A stretch of 37,451 bases of DNA from positions 1 to 37,451 of the forward strand of contig CANJLB010000030.1 in NCBI GenBank assembly GCA_947475065.1, given 5' to 3'. Both the position numbers and the translations under genes were made by a program. The notes under the pieces were generated by a model. The model was given only the letters and a program-made list of their open reading frames with translations. It made no database searches and was not told the DNA's origin. The stretch is from Opitutia bacterium (GTDB lineage Bacteria > Verrucomicrobiota > Verrucomicrobiia > Opitutales > Opitutaceae). Below, in pieces: positions 28,882-37,451 of this stretch (its first letter is position 1; each line of letters opens with the position of its first letter).

Positions 28882-29183
28882 TAGTCAAAACCGTGAATTG
28901 CAGGGAGTGGAGCCGACGTGGAGCGGAGTGGCCGCCGGGCGGGGAGCCTGAGCCATGAACGCCCACGGCCCCGGCTGGGCGGACACGCAGAGATCGGGCG
29001 AGGAACGGACAGCGCGCAGCGGACGGAGCGCGGCAGCGCAGAGATGATCTCGCCGCAAGGCGTGGCCCCGAAGCGAAGCGGAGGGGACGGAAGTAGCGGG
29101 TAGTGTGTAGCGCGTAGGCGGAAGCGTCTTCCACACCCAACAAGATTGCTATCGCAGGGCGGGGCGGCCTGAGTGTCGCAGCA
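28882..29183. other. Gene-free, purine-rich spacer
   Basis: The plus strand is rich in G and A, with degenerate gcggagc- and gtagcg-type units. Nothing is recognisable as a gene, RNA or terminator. It presumably holds the promoter of the next gene. Confidence 0.5.
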
Positions 29184-30134
29184 GTGCCCGAGGAAACTTT
29201 CACCCCGCCCACGTCCGATTCCGCGTCTGCGTCCGATGCGCGCACGCGGCGAGTTTGGCTGCGGGCGCTGGCGGTGGTCGGGCTCGTGGTGCTCGGCGTC
29301 GCTGGGTGGCACTACGGCGTGGAGTTGCCCGCTGAGCGCCGGGCGGCGGCGCAGCGCGCGGCCAACGCGCGGACGATTCCCGACCTGAAACTCGATCTCG
29401 TCTGGATCGCACCGGGCGAGTTTTTGATGGGGAGCCCGGCGCAAAACCTCCTCGTGCGGTGGTTTTACGAGGTGCGGCAGAAGATCACGAAACTAGGGAC
29501 TCCGGGGTACGGAACGTCGCACAGCGATCGGCCGGTGACGCGGGTAAAACTGACGCAGCCGTTTTGGTTGGGACGGACCGAGGTGACGCAGGCGCAGTGG
29601 GTGGCGGTGATGGGGAGCAGCCCGAGCGGTTTCAAGGGTGACGACCTGCCGGTGGAAACCGTATCATGGGACGACGCGATGGCGTTTTGCCAGAAGCTGA
29701 CGGAGCGGGAGCGAGCGGCGGGACGGCTGCCCGCCGGCTATGCATACACGTTGCCGACGGAGGCGCAGTGGGAATATGCGTGCCGGGCGGGGACAACAGG
29801 GAATTACGCGGGGAACCTCGACGCGATGGCGTGGTATGCAGCGAACAGCGGGGGCACAACGCATCCGGTGGGGACGAAAAAGGCAAATGGGTGGGGTTTG
29901 TCGGACATGCACGGGAATGTGTGGGAATGGTGCCGGGATTGGTATGATGCTTATCCCGGCAGTCGTGTGACGGATCCGTATGGGCCGGCTTCGGGCTCCA
30001 ACCGCGTCGATCGTGGTGGCGGGCGGAGCAGCGTCGCGGCGGTTGCGCGCTCCGCGCACCGCTACGGAGGCTCGCCGGGCCTCCGCAACCACCGCGGCGT
30101 TGGCTTCCGAGTCGCCCTGAGTGCAGTCCGATAG
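29184..30134 (+). CDS. SUMF1/FGE-sulfatase-domain protein, membrane-anchored
   Basis: A 316-residue protein from a GTG at 29184. One membrane helix at residues about 25-45 (LRALAVVGLVVLGVAGWHYG) leaves most of it outside. Residues about 70-314 form the formylglycine-generating-enzyme-like domain (PF03781): DLVWIAPGEFLMGSP, FWLGRTEVTQAQWVAVMG, LPTEAQWEYACRAGTTG, GLSDMHGNVWEWCRDWYD, RGGGRSS and NHRGVGFRVA. The two redox Cys that true formylglycine-generating enzymes carry near the C-terminus are absent, so it is unlikely to modify sulfatases. Such domains elsewhere act in protein-binding or as effector modules. No sulfatase gene is nearby. A pseudopilin gene follows. Confidence 0.85.
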   Translation: MPEETFTPPTSDSASASDARTRRVWLRALAVVGLVVLGVAGWHYGVELPAERRAAAQRAANARTIPDLKLDLVWIAPGEFLMGSPAQNLLVRWFYEVRQKITKLGTPGYGTSHSDRPVTRVKLTQPFWLGRTEVTQAQWVAVMGSSPSGFKGDDLPVETVSWDDAMAFCQKLTERERAAGRLPAGYAYTLPTEAQWEYACRAGTTGNYAGNLDAMAWYAANSGGTTHPVGTKKANGWGLSDMHGNVWEWCRDWYDAYPGSRVTDPYGPASGSNRVDRGGGRSSVAAVARSAHRYGGSPGLRNHRGVGFRVALSAVR

Positions 30135-30480
30135 TGGCCGAGAGCAAGACCGGCCCGGACGGGCCTTCGGGCGAGCGTTGCGCATGCCGGCGGGGGCGGT
30201 GGGGAAATGCGGAGTGTGGTTTGCGGACTGCGGAATGGGCGAGCGGACGGTGGCGCGGGACTGGACGCCGTTGCGTCTGCGCACTGGCGGCCAGGCGCGT
30301 GCCGCCGGGAGCGGGCGAATTACGGGGGGCGTTGGGTGAGCGAAGGACTGAAAGGCTGAAAAGCTGAAGGCCTGAACACGGAGGACGGACGCCGCGAGCG
30401 GGGCTGGGAGCGTTACGGCGGGCGGATCCCCACCTCGCAGCCTTGACGATGCTGAAGATTGGGGCGAGGATTCCCACGTC
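30135..30480. other. Gene-free spacer with degenerate repeats
   Basis: No convincing gene in about 346 bases. It has short degenerate tandem units, gcgga-type (about 30206-30245) and ggctgaa-type (about 30345-30376: aggactgaaaggctgaaaag). These look like the low-complexity repeats seen in other spacers of this window. Confidence 0.5.
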
Positions 30481-31194
30481 GTGAACCCTGTCCCTGTTTC
30501 ACCCAATCAGCGAGGACGCGCGGAGCGCGCGTTTACTTCCAAGGAATTACTGCTTGTGCTCGTGATAATCGGGATGCTTGCGGCTTTAATCCTCCCGACC
30601 CTCAGCCATCCCGAATTTCTACCTGGAAGAGAACCTGGTAGTGATGGTTGGAAGGTCCGCAGTATCGGCCACGCAATCCTAGCCGAGACCGCTGCGAATC
30701 CTGATGCGCTGACTACGGGAGATTTGTACGACGTGTATGGCCTGGCCTGGCGGTTGGCCAAGGATAACACTCTGACCGATCCCCAACTGTGGTTTTCTGC
30801 TGTTGATAAGAATTTTAAAATCAAGGGTAAGGTGCCTGATATTTATATCCGTCGTGCCTCCGGCGAAGTCGGTGGGATTAACCCGGAATTTCACGGCGCA
30901 CCGCTGGCAATCGCCGTCGCGCTGTTCCCGACTGGCACTAACCTACTGGGGTTGCCAGCCACCACACCGCTCGCGTGGACTCGTGGACTCCAACCCGACG
31001 GCACTTGGTCGAAGAGCCTGGGTACGAATGGTGACGTGGGCGGGTACATCGTCTTTCTCAATGGTTCGACAGCATATTTCAAAGGGAACGTGGGGGACAG
31101 ACTTACTTCGTATCGCACAGAAAAGCATACCAGCAACATTCAGGAAGCCCTGCCGCCGGGGACGCGCATCAGCGAGTTTAGGCCGGGGAAGTAG
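30481..31194 (+). CDS. Type IV pseudopilin-like protein (prepilin N-terminus)
   Basis: A 237-residue protein from a GTG at 30481. The prepilin processing and methylation motif is seen as RAFTSKELLLVLVIIGMLAA (residues about 17-36), cut before the Phe with Glu at position +5, followed by the hydrophobic helix. The leader of about 17 residues is long for the family. The C-terminal 190 residues (SIGHAILAETAANPD, VPDIYIRRASGEVGGINPEF, GYIVFLNGSTAYFKGNVGD) look like Verrucomicrobiota/Planctomycetes pseudopilins that often occur in many copies per genome. They are probably exported by a type II secretion or type IV pilus-like system not present here. It is immediately followed by a hairpin at the stop codon. 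Confidence 0.8.
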   Translation: MNPVPVSPNQRGRAERAFTSKELLLVLVIIGMLAALILPTLSHPEFLPGREPGSDGWKVRSIGHAILAETAANPDALTTGDLYDVYGLAWRLAKDNTLTDPQLWFSAVDKNFKIKGKVPDIYIRRASGEVGGINPEFHGAPLAIAVALFPTGTNLLGLPATTPLAWTRGLQPDGTWSKSLGTNGDVGGYIVFLNGSTAYFKGNVGDRLTSYRTEKHTSNIQEALPPGTRISEFRPGK

Positions 31195-31218
31195 GCGGGC
31201 GAGGGCGCCCGCGCTCCC
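31195..31218. repeat. REP-family hairpin at the stop of the pseudopilin gene
   Basis: gcgggcg-aggg-cgcccgc (31195-31212) followed by gctccc begins at the base after the stop codon. It has the same size and flank as the REP right unit gcgaccg-gggg-cggtcgc-gctccc of the RAYT locus, with the two differing stem pairs changed on both sides. It may also work as a 3' end stabiliser; no U-tract follows. Confidence 0.65.
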
Positions 31219-31540
31219 ATCAGCTCCGCACCTCCGCGCTTCCGAGATTCGCCCTCCGTCATCAGCCTCTCAACTCCTGGCTCCTCCCATCCTTAACTCC
31301 TTCTGTCATGCATGGAAATGCCTTGAGGCCGAAGGCGGACTTTTCAACGGCAGCTTCTTTACGGGTGGGGAGGTTTTTTGCGAATGCGGACACCGGCGCG
31401 ATAGCCGGAAATGCGCAATGAGGTGACGCCGTTGCAATTTTGGAACCGGGAGACGGCAAACGAACTTTCGTGGGGCATGTTGAGGTTGCCACGTCAACTG
31501 GCAGCGTAACTTCCAATAATTCACCGTCAGAGGTGAAAAT
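31219..31540. other. Gene-free stretch between pseudopilin and tRNA
   Basis: This stretch of about 320 bases has a pyrimidine-rich plus strand at 31213-31310 (ctccgcacctccgcgcttcc) and no recognisable gene. Open frames are short with no likeness. Confidence 0.5.
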
Positions 31541-31617
<77 letters not shown>

Positions 31618-31861
31618 ACAAAGGGAGCCAGCACCGTGGGCGGCCCCAAGGGCTTGTCAATGGCTGATTTTGCGTATCGCCAGTTTGCTCGTTTTTCCCC
31701 GCCGCGACCCCGGCGGCAGGTCTTGGGCCCAAGGTAGAGCAAAATAGCCAGGGTGCCGCCCCCCGGCAGGAAAATCGCCGCCGGGCGCATCGGGCCTTGC
31801 TTTTGTTGGGCGCGACCGGCACGTTTGACCCCTTTTTCCACCGCCAGCCACCGACTTCGCC

Positions 31862-33679
<1,818 letters not shown>

Positions 33680-34103
33680 GGCCAACGTCTGTTGAGCTAC
33701 AGACTATCGGGTGAACCCAAGGTAGGGCGTGCCCGCTGGGCGCGCCGCTCAGTGTAGGCTCGGGGGAGCCGGTGTAAATTCCCGTCAGGTTTTGGAAGAA
33801 TTCGCAGACGTTTAAGAATGCGGGGGTGCCGGCGGGTGGAAAGCAGGGTGAGGGCCGTTGCGGGCAATACGTCGAGAGTTCACACATGACCCCCGGCGAC
33901 CCTTGCGCCAAGCTCAGCCTCGCCGTCCTCGCGCTCTTAGGCCGACTCGGCCCGTATAAACTAACAAAAATCGGCCTTACCCCGGCTGGCTTGCTCCCGG
34001 CTGGCTTGCGCCAGTTAATCTGCCAAAAAGCGGGCGCACCCCGTGGAACTGCTCATCCGTTATTGAAATAGTCGGCGCTTCCGTTTGGCTGCTCTGTCCT
34101 CTC
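33680..34103. other. Gene-free spacer with repeats between typA and the macrodomain gene
   Basis: This 424-base stretch has no convincing gene on either strand. It contains a palindromic hairpin at 33723-33746 and, at about 33982-34012, a direct repeat of cccggctggcttgc spaced by a single base. No gene for a DarT-like toxin is seen here. Confidence 0.55.
33723..33746. repeat. Palindromic hairpin starting gtaggg
   Basis: ggcgtgccc-gct-gggcgcgcc (33726-33746) has a 9-bp stem with one G-U wobble, preceded by gta. The layout resembles the first half of the element in the M3 peptidase gene (gtaggt, then a GC hairpin), so it may be another member of that repeat family. Confidence 0.5.
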
Positions 34104-35024
34104 ATGCCCTACCAAGAACTGCACGGAAATCTCTTTGCGTCCAAAGCTCAGGCTTTGGTCAACACGGTTAACTGTGTCGGTTTCATGGGCAAGGGCGTCG
34201 CGTTGGAGTTTCGTCGCCGATTCCCATCGATGTTCGACGATTACAAAAAGGTGTGTCTCGACCGGCGATTGCGACCCGGCCAAATTTTGCCTTACCGCAA
34301 ATCAAAGCCATGGGTGTTGAATTTCGCGATCAAGGACGACTGGAAAAATCCGTCCAAAATCGCGTGGGTCGAGGAGTGTCTGGAAAAATTCCGTCAGCGT
34401 TACCGCGAGACGGGCCTGACCTCCGTCGCATTCCCTTGGATGGGGGCGATGAACGGCGGCATCCCTCTGGCCGAAATCCAGCGGCTCACGCGGCAATATC
34501 TGGCCGATCTAGAAGACATCGAAATCGAGGTCTATTCGTTCGATCCCAAGGCCGCCGATCCGCTCTTCGATGAGCTAGTGCGGCGCAGCCATGACCTTTC
34601 CCCCGAGGTCTTCGCGCACGAGGCCGGTATGCAGGGCCGCTATGTCGAGGCCATCTATGCCCTCTTGCGCTCGAATGAAACCACTTGCCTAATGGATGTC
34701 GTCATCTACAAGGTGCTGAAGGATGCAGATGCAGTTGACCGCGGACGGTTCGCTCCCCCTTGCGGCGGCACGGATTTCTCCGGCACCAGTTGCACCGATG
34801 CAAAATGCGACCACAAGGGCTGTGCCTACAAGACGCTTCAATTCATTGAGTTGAATGGGGCGTCCAACAATGGGCCTTTCTTTCGCAACTTGTGCTGGGC
34901 TGCATTTTATCTGGCGCAGGGCACCAAGTTCGCCCCATGGACACGGCAAAGCGCGCACCTTCGATTGGTCTCATTTATCCGTAACGCCCAAGCCGCACTG
35001 GCTGCTGCACAAGACAAACCCTAG
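34104..35024 (+). CDS. DarG-like macrodomain protein with Cys-rich C-terminal domain
   Basis: A 306-residue protein starting MPYQELHGNLFASKAQALVN. Residues 1-150 form a macrodomain of the DarG/ADP-ribosylglycohydrolase type: NTVNCVGFMGKGVALEFRRR (20-39) with Asn20 and the substrate loop, DDWKNPSKIAWVEECLEKF (78-96), and the glycine loop FPWMGAMNGGIPLAEI (110-125). Macrodomains remove or bind ADP-ribose; DarG counters the DNA ADP-ribosyltransferase DarT. The C-terminal 150 residues differ from DarG as I know it and hold Cys220, Cys230, Cys235, Cys240 and His237, likely to bind a metal. No darT-like gene is next to it; upstream is gene-free and downstream is a phage tail module on the other strand. 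It may be an orphan antitoxin, a defence protein or a de-ADP-ribosylase. Confidence 0.8.
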   Translation: MPYQELHGNLFASKAQALVNTVNCVGFMGKGVALEFRRRFPSMFDDYKKVCLDRRLRPGQILPYRKSKPWVLNFAIKDDWKNPSKIAWVEECLEKFRQRYRETGLTSVAFPWMGAMNGGIPLAEIQRLTRQYLADLEDIEIEVYSFDPKAADPLFDELVRRSHDLSPEVFAHEAGMQGRYVEAIYALLRSNETTCLMDVVIYKVLKDADAVDRGRFAPPCGGTDFSGTSCTDAKCDHKGCAYKTLQFIELNGASNNGPFFRNLCWAAFYLAQGTKFAPWTRQSAHLRLVSFIRNAQAALAAAQDKP

Positions 35025-35171
35025 GGGCATGGGGGGGCTGTATCGCGCCACGGGTTTTGACAAACTTTGACAAAGGTTTGGAAATCCGGGCCGTTTCGGC
35101 CGGTTTGGGCAAGGGGGCGGCCGGGGCCGTGCATGGGGCTTGCAAACGGCCGGCAGCGGCCGTGCAGGCGG

Positions 35172-35465
35172 TCAATCCTGCCGCGTCCAGGTCTCCAGAT
35201 CGGCCAGCGCGGCCAGCTGGCCCTCCTTCTCCTTGATTTGTGCATCCGTGAGGTCGAGCAGGTTGACGAAGGCCTGCCAAGCGGGAGATTCCGCGTCTCC
35301 GTTGGCGATGTCCAATGCCACGTCCTCCGGCGTTGGGCCGACTAGCAGCGGACGGTTCCCATCAACCTTGGTGAGAAGCGCGCCGGCCCACTTGAAGTTC
35401 CCCTCCCCGCCGGGGTTCTGGATGATCGTCCATGTGAACTCGCCAACCGTTTTGGTGTATTTCAT
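35172..35465 (-). CDS. Small phage-associated protein next to tail gene
   Basis: A 97-residue protein starting MKYTKTVGEFTWTIIQNPGG at the ATG at 35465; the frame is open further upstream into another gene without likeness. It has an N-terminal beta part and a C-terminal helical part (LLDLTDAQIKEKEGQLAALA). I do not recognise the family. It follows the tail gene after 32 bases on the same strand, so it is probably one of the late genes of the same prophage or tail-like module. Confidence 0.6.
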   Translation of the reverse strand: MKYTKTVGEFTWTIIQNPGGEGNFKWAGALLTKVDGNRPLLVGPTPEDVALDIANGDAESPAWQAFVNLLDLTDAQIKEKEGQLAALADLETWTRQD

Positions 35466-35497
35466 GGAGCAGGGGCTACCCGGCCAGCCCCAGCCTG

Positions 35498-37402
35498 TCA
35501 AATAACGACGCTCTCGGCGGACACGTCGGCGATATCCTGGGTGGCCGTGGCGGTGAACGTGACGGGCTTGAAGTAGCGGGTCTGGCCGGTCGTGAAGGCG
35601 ACGTGGGTCAGCGCGACTAGGTCGGCACGGTAGATCAGCCAGCCGCGGGCACCGCTGGCATGGTCGGCCGGCGTGGTGCCGTAGCGGCCGCGCCGGAGGT
35701 TGGCCACGTTTATCAGCGTGCCGCCGGCGGCCACGTAGCTCTCGACCGAAAGAATCTCGCTGCCGATGAAGAGCAGCAGCGTGTTGTCGTCGGCCTGGTC
35801 GCTGTTCTGACCGGCGAAGGCCAGCCGATCCACCGCGTGCATGTCCAGCTGCGTGGAGACCCGCAGGCACTTCCGGGTGGCGTTGGTCGTGCCGGCCGAG
35901 GTGAGGTCAATCGCCGAGCCGCCGACCGTGAGGGCCAGCTTGAAGTCGTTGGTGGCGGTGCTGACCACGTAGTAGGTCTTGCCCTCGACCAGCGGGGCCG
36001 GGAGCACACCGCCACCGATAGCAAAGGCCAGAGGTGTGCCGTTGGCCTGCCCGTGGCCGGCAATGGTGATCTTGTCGGTCGCGGCGGAGGCGGTGAACGT
36101 GCCCAGCGCGTTGAAGGCGGCCGTCAGTGTGCCGGTGCCGGCGAAACGGAAGATCGTCGCCAGCGCCTCGTAGGTGGCGTTGTCGCGCGAGAAATGCACG
36201 TCGTAGCCGGTATGGAGGCCATGCGACCGCGCGCCGAGCAGCGCCACGGCCGCGTTGCCTTCGCCGGGATCGGCCAGCGTCGTGGGCAGCGTGCGGAGGA
36301 ACGGCTCGACCAGGTCGTCCGGGTCGGAGGTGTCCGGCTCCGGCGGCGTGTAACCGCCCGAGGCCGGCGCGGTCACGAGGCCGGACGGGTCGAGCACGAG
36401 CGCCAGCGTCAGCTCGCGGTCGGTGGATTTCTGCTGGGAGCGGCGCGCGAGGCGGCAGTTGAGATAGTAGCCAGCGCCGGGGAACGGCCGCAGGCGCACC
36501 GGGTCGCCGGGCAGCAGCGAGGCGCAGGCCGAGAGCAAGGCGCGGGTGTCGATGCGTCCCGCCGGAAGCGCCGCCCGGAGGCCGGCCCGGATGGTGAACA
36601 GGTTGGCCACGGTCTGGCGGGTGAACGCGCGCCGTTGCAGCGTGATGGGCTTGGGCGTGCCGTGCAGCGAGCCGCCGGCGGTGTCGGCAAACGTCACCAC
36701 GTCTTCCTTGAACTCGCGCTCGCGGTTGGTGAACACCACGCGGGTCTTGCGCGGCGTCAGCGCGTAGCTCGGTGACGACTGATCCGGCAGCTCGGTGTTG
36801 TGCTCGGTGTCGAGCACCGTGGCGGCGTCGAAGTCCGCCGGCAGGCTCGTGCTGCGGACGCCGTATTTGCCGTCCGCGCCGAGCCGGATGAAGCCGTCCA
36901 TGTAGCCGAGCAGATCGGCCGCCAGCGCGAGCGCGGACATCGGCTCGCTGAACACGGGGCTGCCCCAAATGCCGGCGGCCGTCAGCTCGTCGGAAGTCGC
37001 CTGAATGTCGTCGAGGTTGAACTCGCCCAGACGCAGGCCCGCGCCGCAGCGCGGATGGCACAGCGCCTCGATCAGTGCATGGAGGAGGCACACGTCGCCC
37101 TCGTCGCTGGGGTTGCTCAGGCCCGGCACGACGGTCGCGCGCTCCCACTCCGCCTCGATCTTCTGTGCGGACGTGCGGTCGCGGCCGAGCACCAGCGGAT
37201 CGAACACAAAACCCGGCTGCCCGGAATAGGCCGGGTGGCCGGTGAGCAGCGCGTCCGCCGTGTGCTGCGTGCCCCACAGCACGCGGGTCGCCGCCTGGCT
37301 GCCGGGTATGATCCGGGGACCTAGGTGACAGATTGTCCGGGGACGTAGGTTACACTGTAGGGCTATGCCTTGGAGCCACCTCTCACCGATGGAAGAGATC
37401 AA
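35498..37402 (-). CDS. Phage tail / baseplate protein, 5' end replaced by IS sequence
   Basis: The frame is 634 codons, but its first 33 are the antisense of the IS481-type IS (MISSIGERWLQGIALQ is inside the IS). Real phage sequence starts near SQAATRVLWGTQ at about 37302. The body has features of GTA-like / Phage-tail_3-type tail proteins: residues near the N-terminus QKIEAEWERATVVPG, GEFNLDDIQATSDELTAAGI and SVVSPSYALT-like barrel segments, and at the C-terminus AAGGTLINVANLRRGRYGTT, a conserved block of such proteins. It is truncated at its N-terminus by the IS insertion, though the IS happens to supply an in-frame ATG. If expressed, the fused protein probably does not assemble. Confidence 0.7.
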   Translation of the reverse strand: MISSIGERWLQGIALQCNLRPRTICHLGPRIIPGSQAATRVLWGTQHTADALLTGHPAYSGQPGFVFDPLVLGRDRTSAQKIEAEWERATVVPGLSNPSDEGDVCLLHALIEALCHPRCGAGLRLGEFNLDDIQATSDELTAAGIWGSPVFSEPMSALALAADLLGYMDGFIRLGADGKYGVRSTSLPADFDAATVLDTEHNTELPDQSSPSYALTPRKTRVVFTNREREFKEDVVTFADTAGGSLHGTPKPITLQRRAFTRQTVANLFTIRAGLRAALPAGRIDTRALLSACASLLPGDPVRLRPFPGAGYYLNCRLARRSQQKSTDRELTLALVLDPSGLVTAPASGGYTPPEPDTSDPDDLVEPFLRTLPTTLADPGEGNAAVALLGARSHGLHTGYDVHFSRDNATYEALATIFRFAGTGTLTAAFNALGTFTASAATDKITIAGHGQANGTPLAFAIGGGVLPAPLVEGKTYYVVSTATNDFKLALTVGGSAIDLTSAGTTNATRKCLRVSTQLDMHAVDRLAFAGQNSDQADDNTLLLFIGSEILSVESYVAAGGTLINVANLRRGRYGTTPADHASGARGWLIYRADLVALTHVAFTTGQTRYFKPVTFTATATQDIADVSAESVVI

Positions 37403-37451
37403 CCGATTCGTGGTGCTCGCGCAAAGCGGGCGCTTTTACCTGGCCGACCTG
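37303..37451 (+). mobile_element. IS481-family insertion sequence, right-hand copy, 5' end only
   Basis: Exact reverse complement of bases 1-149. The IS tip lies at about 37303-37314, with tandem tip repeats tccggggacctaggtgaca and gtccggggacgtaggttaca at about 37312-37352. Its other end is beyond the window. It interrupts the phage tail gene. Confidence 0.8.
37365..37451 (+). CDS. IS481-family transposase, N-terminal fragment (cut by window end)
   Basis: Twenty-nine codons, MPWSHLSPMEEINRF to LADL, identical to the copy on the left. The catalytic part is outside the window. It is transcribed outward to the right, opposite to the tail gene it disrupts. Confidence 0.75.
   Translation, partial: MPWSHLSPMEEINRFVVLAQSGRFYLADL

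Noticed and set aside
33680-34103. A darT-like toxin gene before the macrodomain protein
   Set aside because: No frame on either strand in this spacer shows an ADP-ribosyltransferase motif or is long enough.

Overview
The window looks like a chromosomal contig from a GC-rich Verrucomicrobiota bacterium, most likely of the Opitutaceae. That placement is inference. It rests on the DUF1552/DUF1592 pair with a planctomycete-type haem domain, a malectin-domain lipoprotein, a type IV pseudopilin-like protein, a Rho factor with a long disordered N-terminus, and many dispersed hairpin repeats. No rRNA or other taxonomic marker is present.

Layout. Both window ends are the same 149 bp in opposite orientation (1-149 and 37303-37451). 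Each is the 5' end of an IS481-type insertion sequence facing outward, so the contig probably stops inside two copies of one IS. From the left follow a membrane-anchored carboxypeptidase-regulatory-like protein (455-1501), a translationally coupled DUF1552/DUF1592 operon (1989-6103), rmuC, an M3 peptidase carrying an in-frame repeat element, a small lipoprotein and a secreted lactonase-type beta-propeller. On the plus strand come a malectin lipoprotein with a strong terminator, a metallophosphoesterase, a small unknown protein and an orphan OmpR-type response regulator. A 5'-3' exonuclease and acs (minus) are followed by rho and a CusF-like protein (plus).

The central block (20.3-24.4 kb, minus) is the glycolytic cluster gap-pgk-tpiA. 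A REP-associated transposase (RAYT) lies just downstream of tpiA and carries REP hairpins in, before and after its own gene. Each spacer of the glycolytic cluster contains a large imperfect hairpin. Between 24.4 and 25.8 kb is a degraded region with a small lipoprotein ORF and the C-terminal scrap of an IS66 transposase. It is followed by a TonB-dependent receptor with a long structured leader, and by remnants of a histidine phosphatase and a PAP2 phosphatase that meet head to head with both 5' ends lost.

The right part holds a SUMF1/FGE-like protein, a pseudopilin, an initiator tRNA-Met with unusual identity positions, typA, a DarG-like macrodomain protein with a Cys-rich C-terminus and no DarT partner, and two genes of a phage tail module, the larger cut by the right-hand IS. 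I did not find a clearly novel multi-gene system. The strongest leads are the macrodomain protein, the REP/RAYT self-insertion with compensated stems, the REP element translated inside the peptidase, and the structured leader of the TonB receptor.
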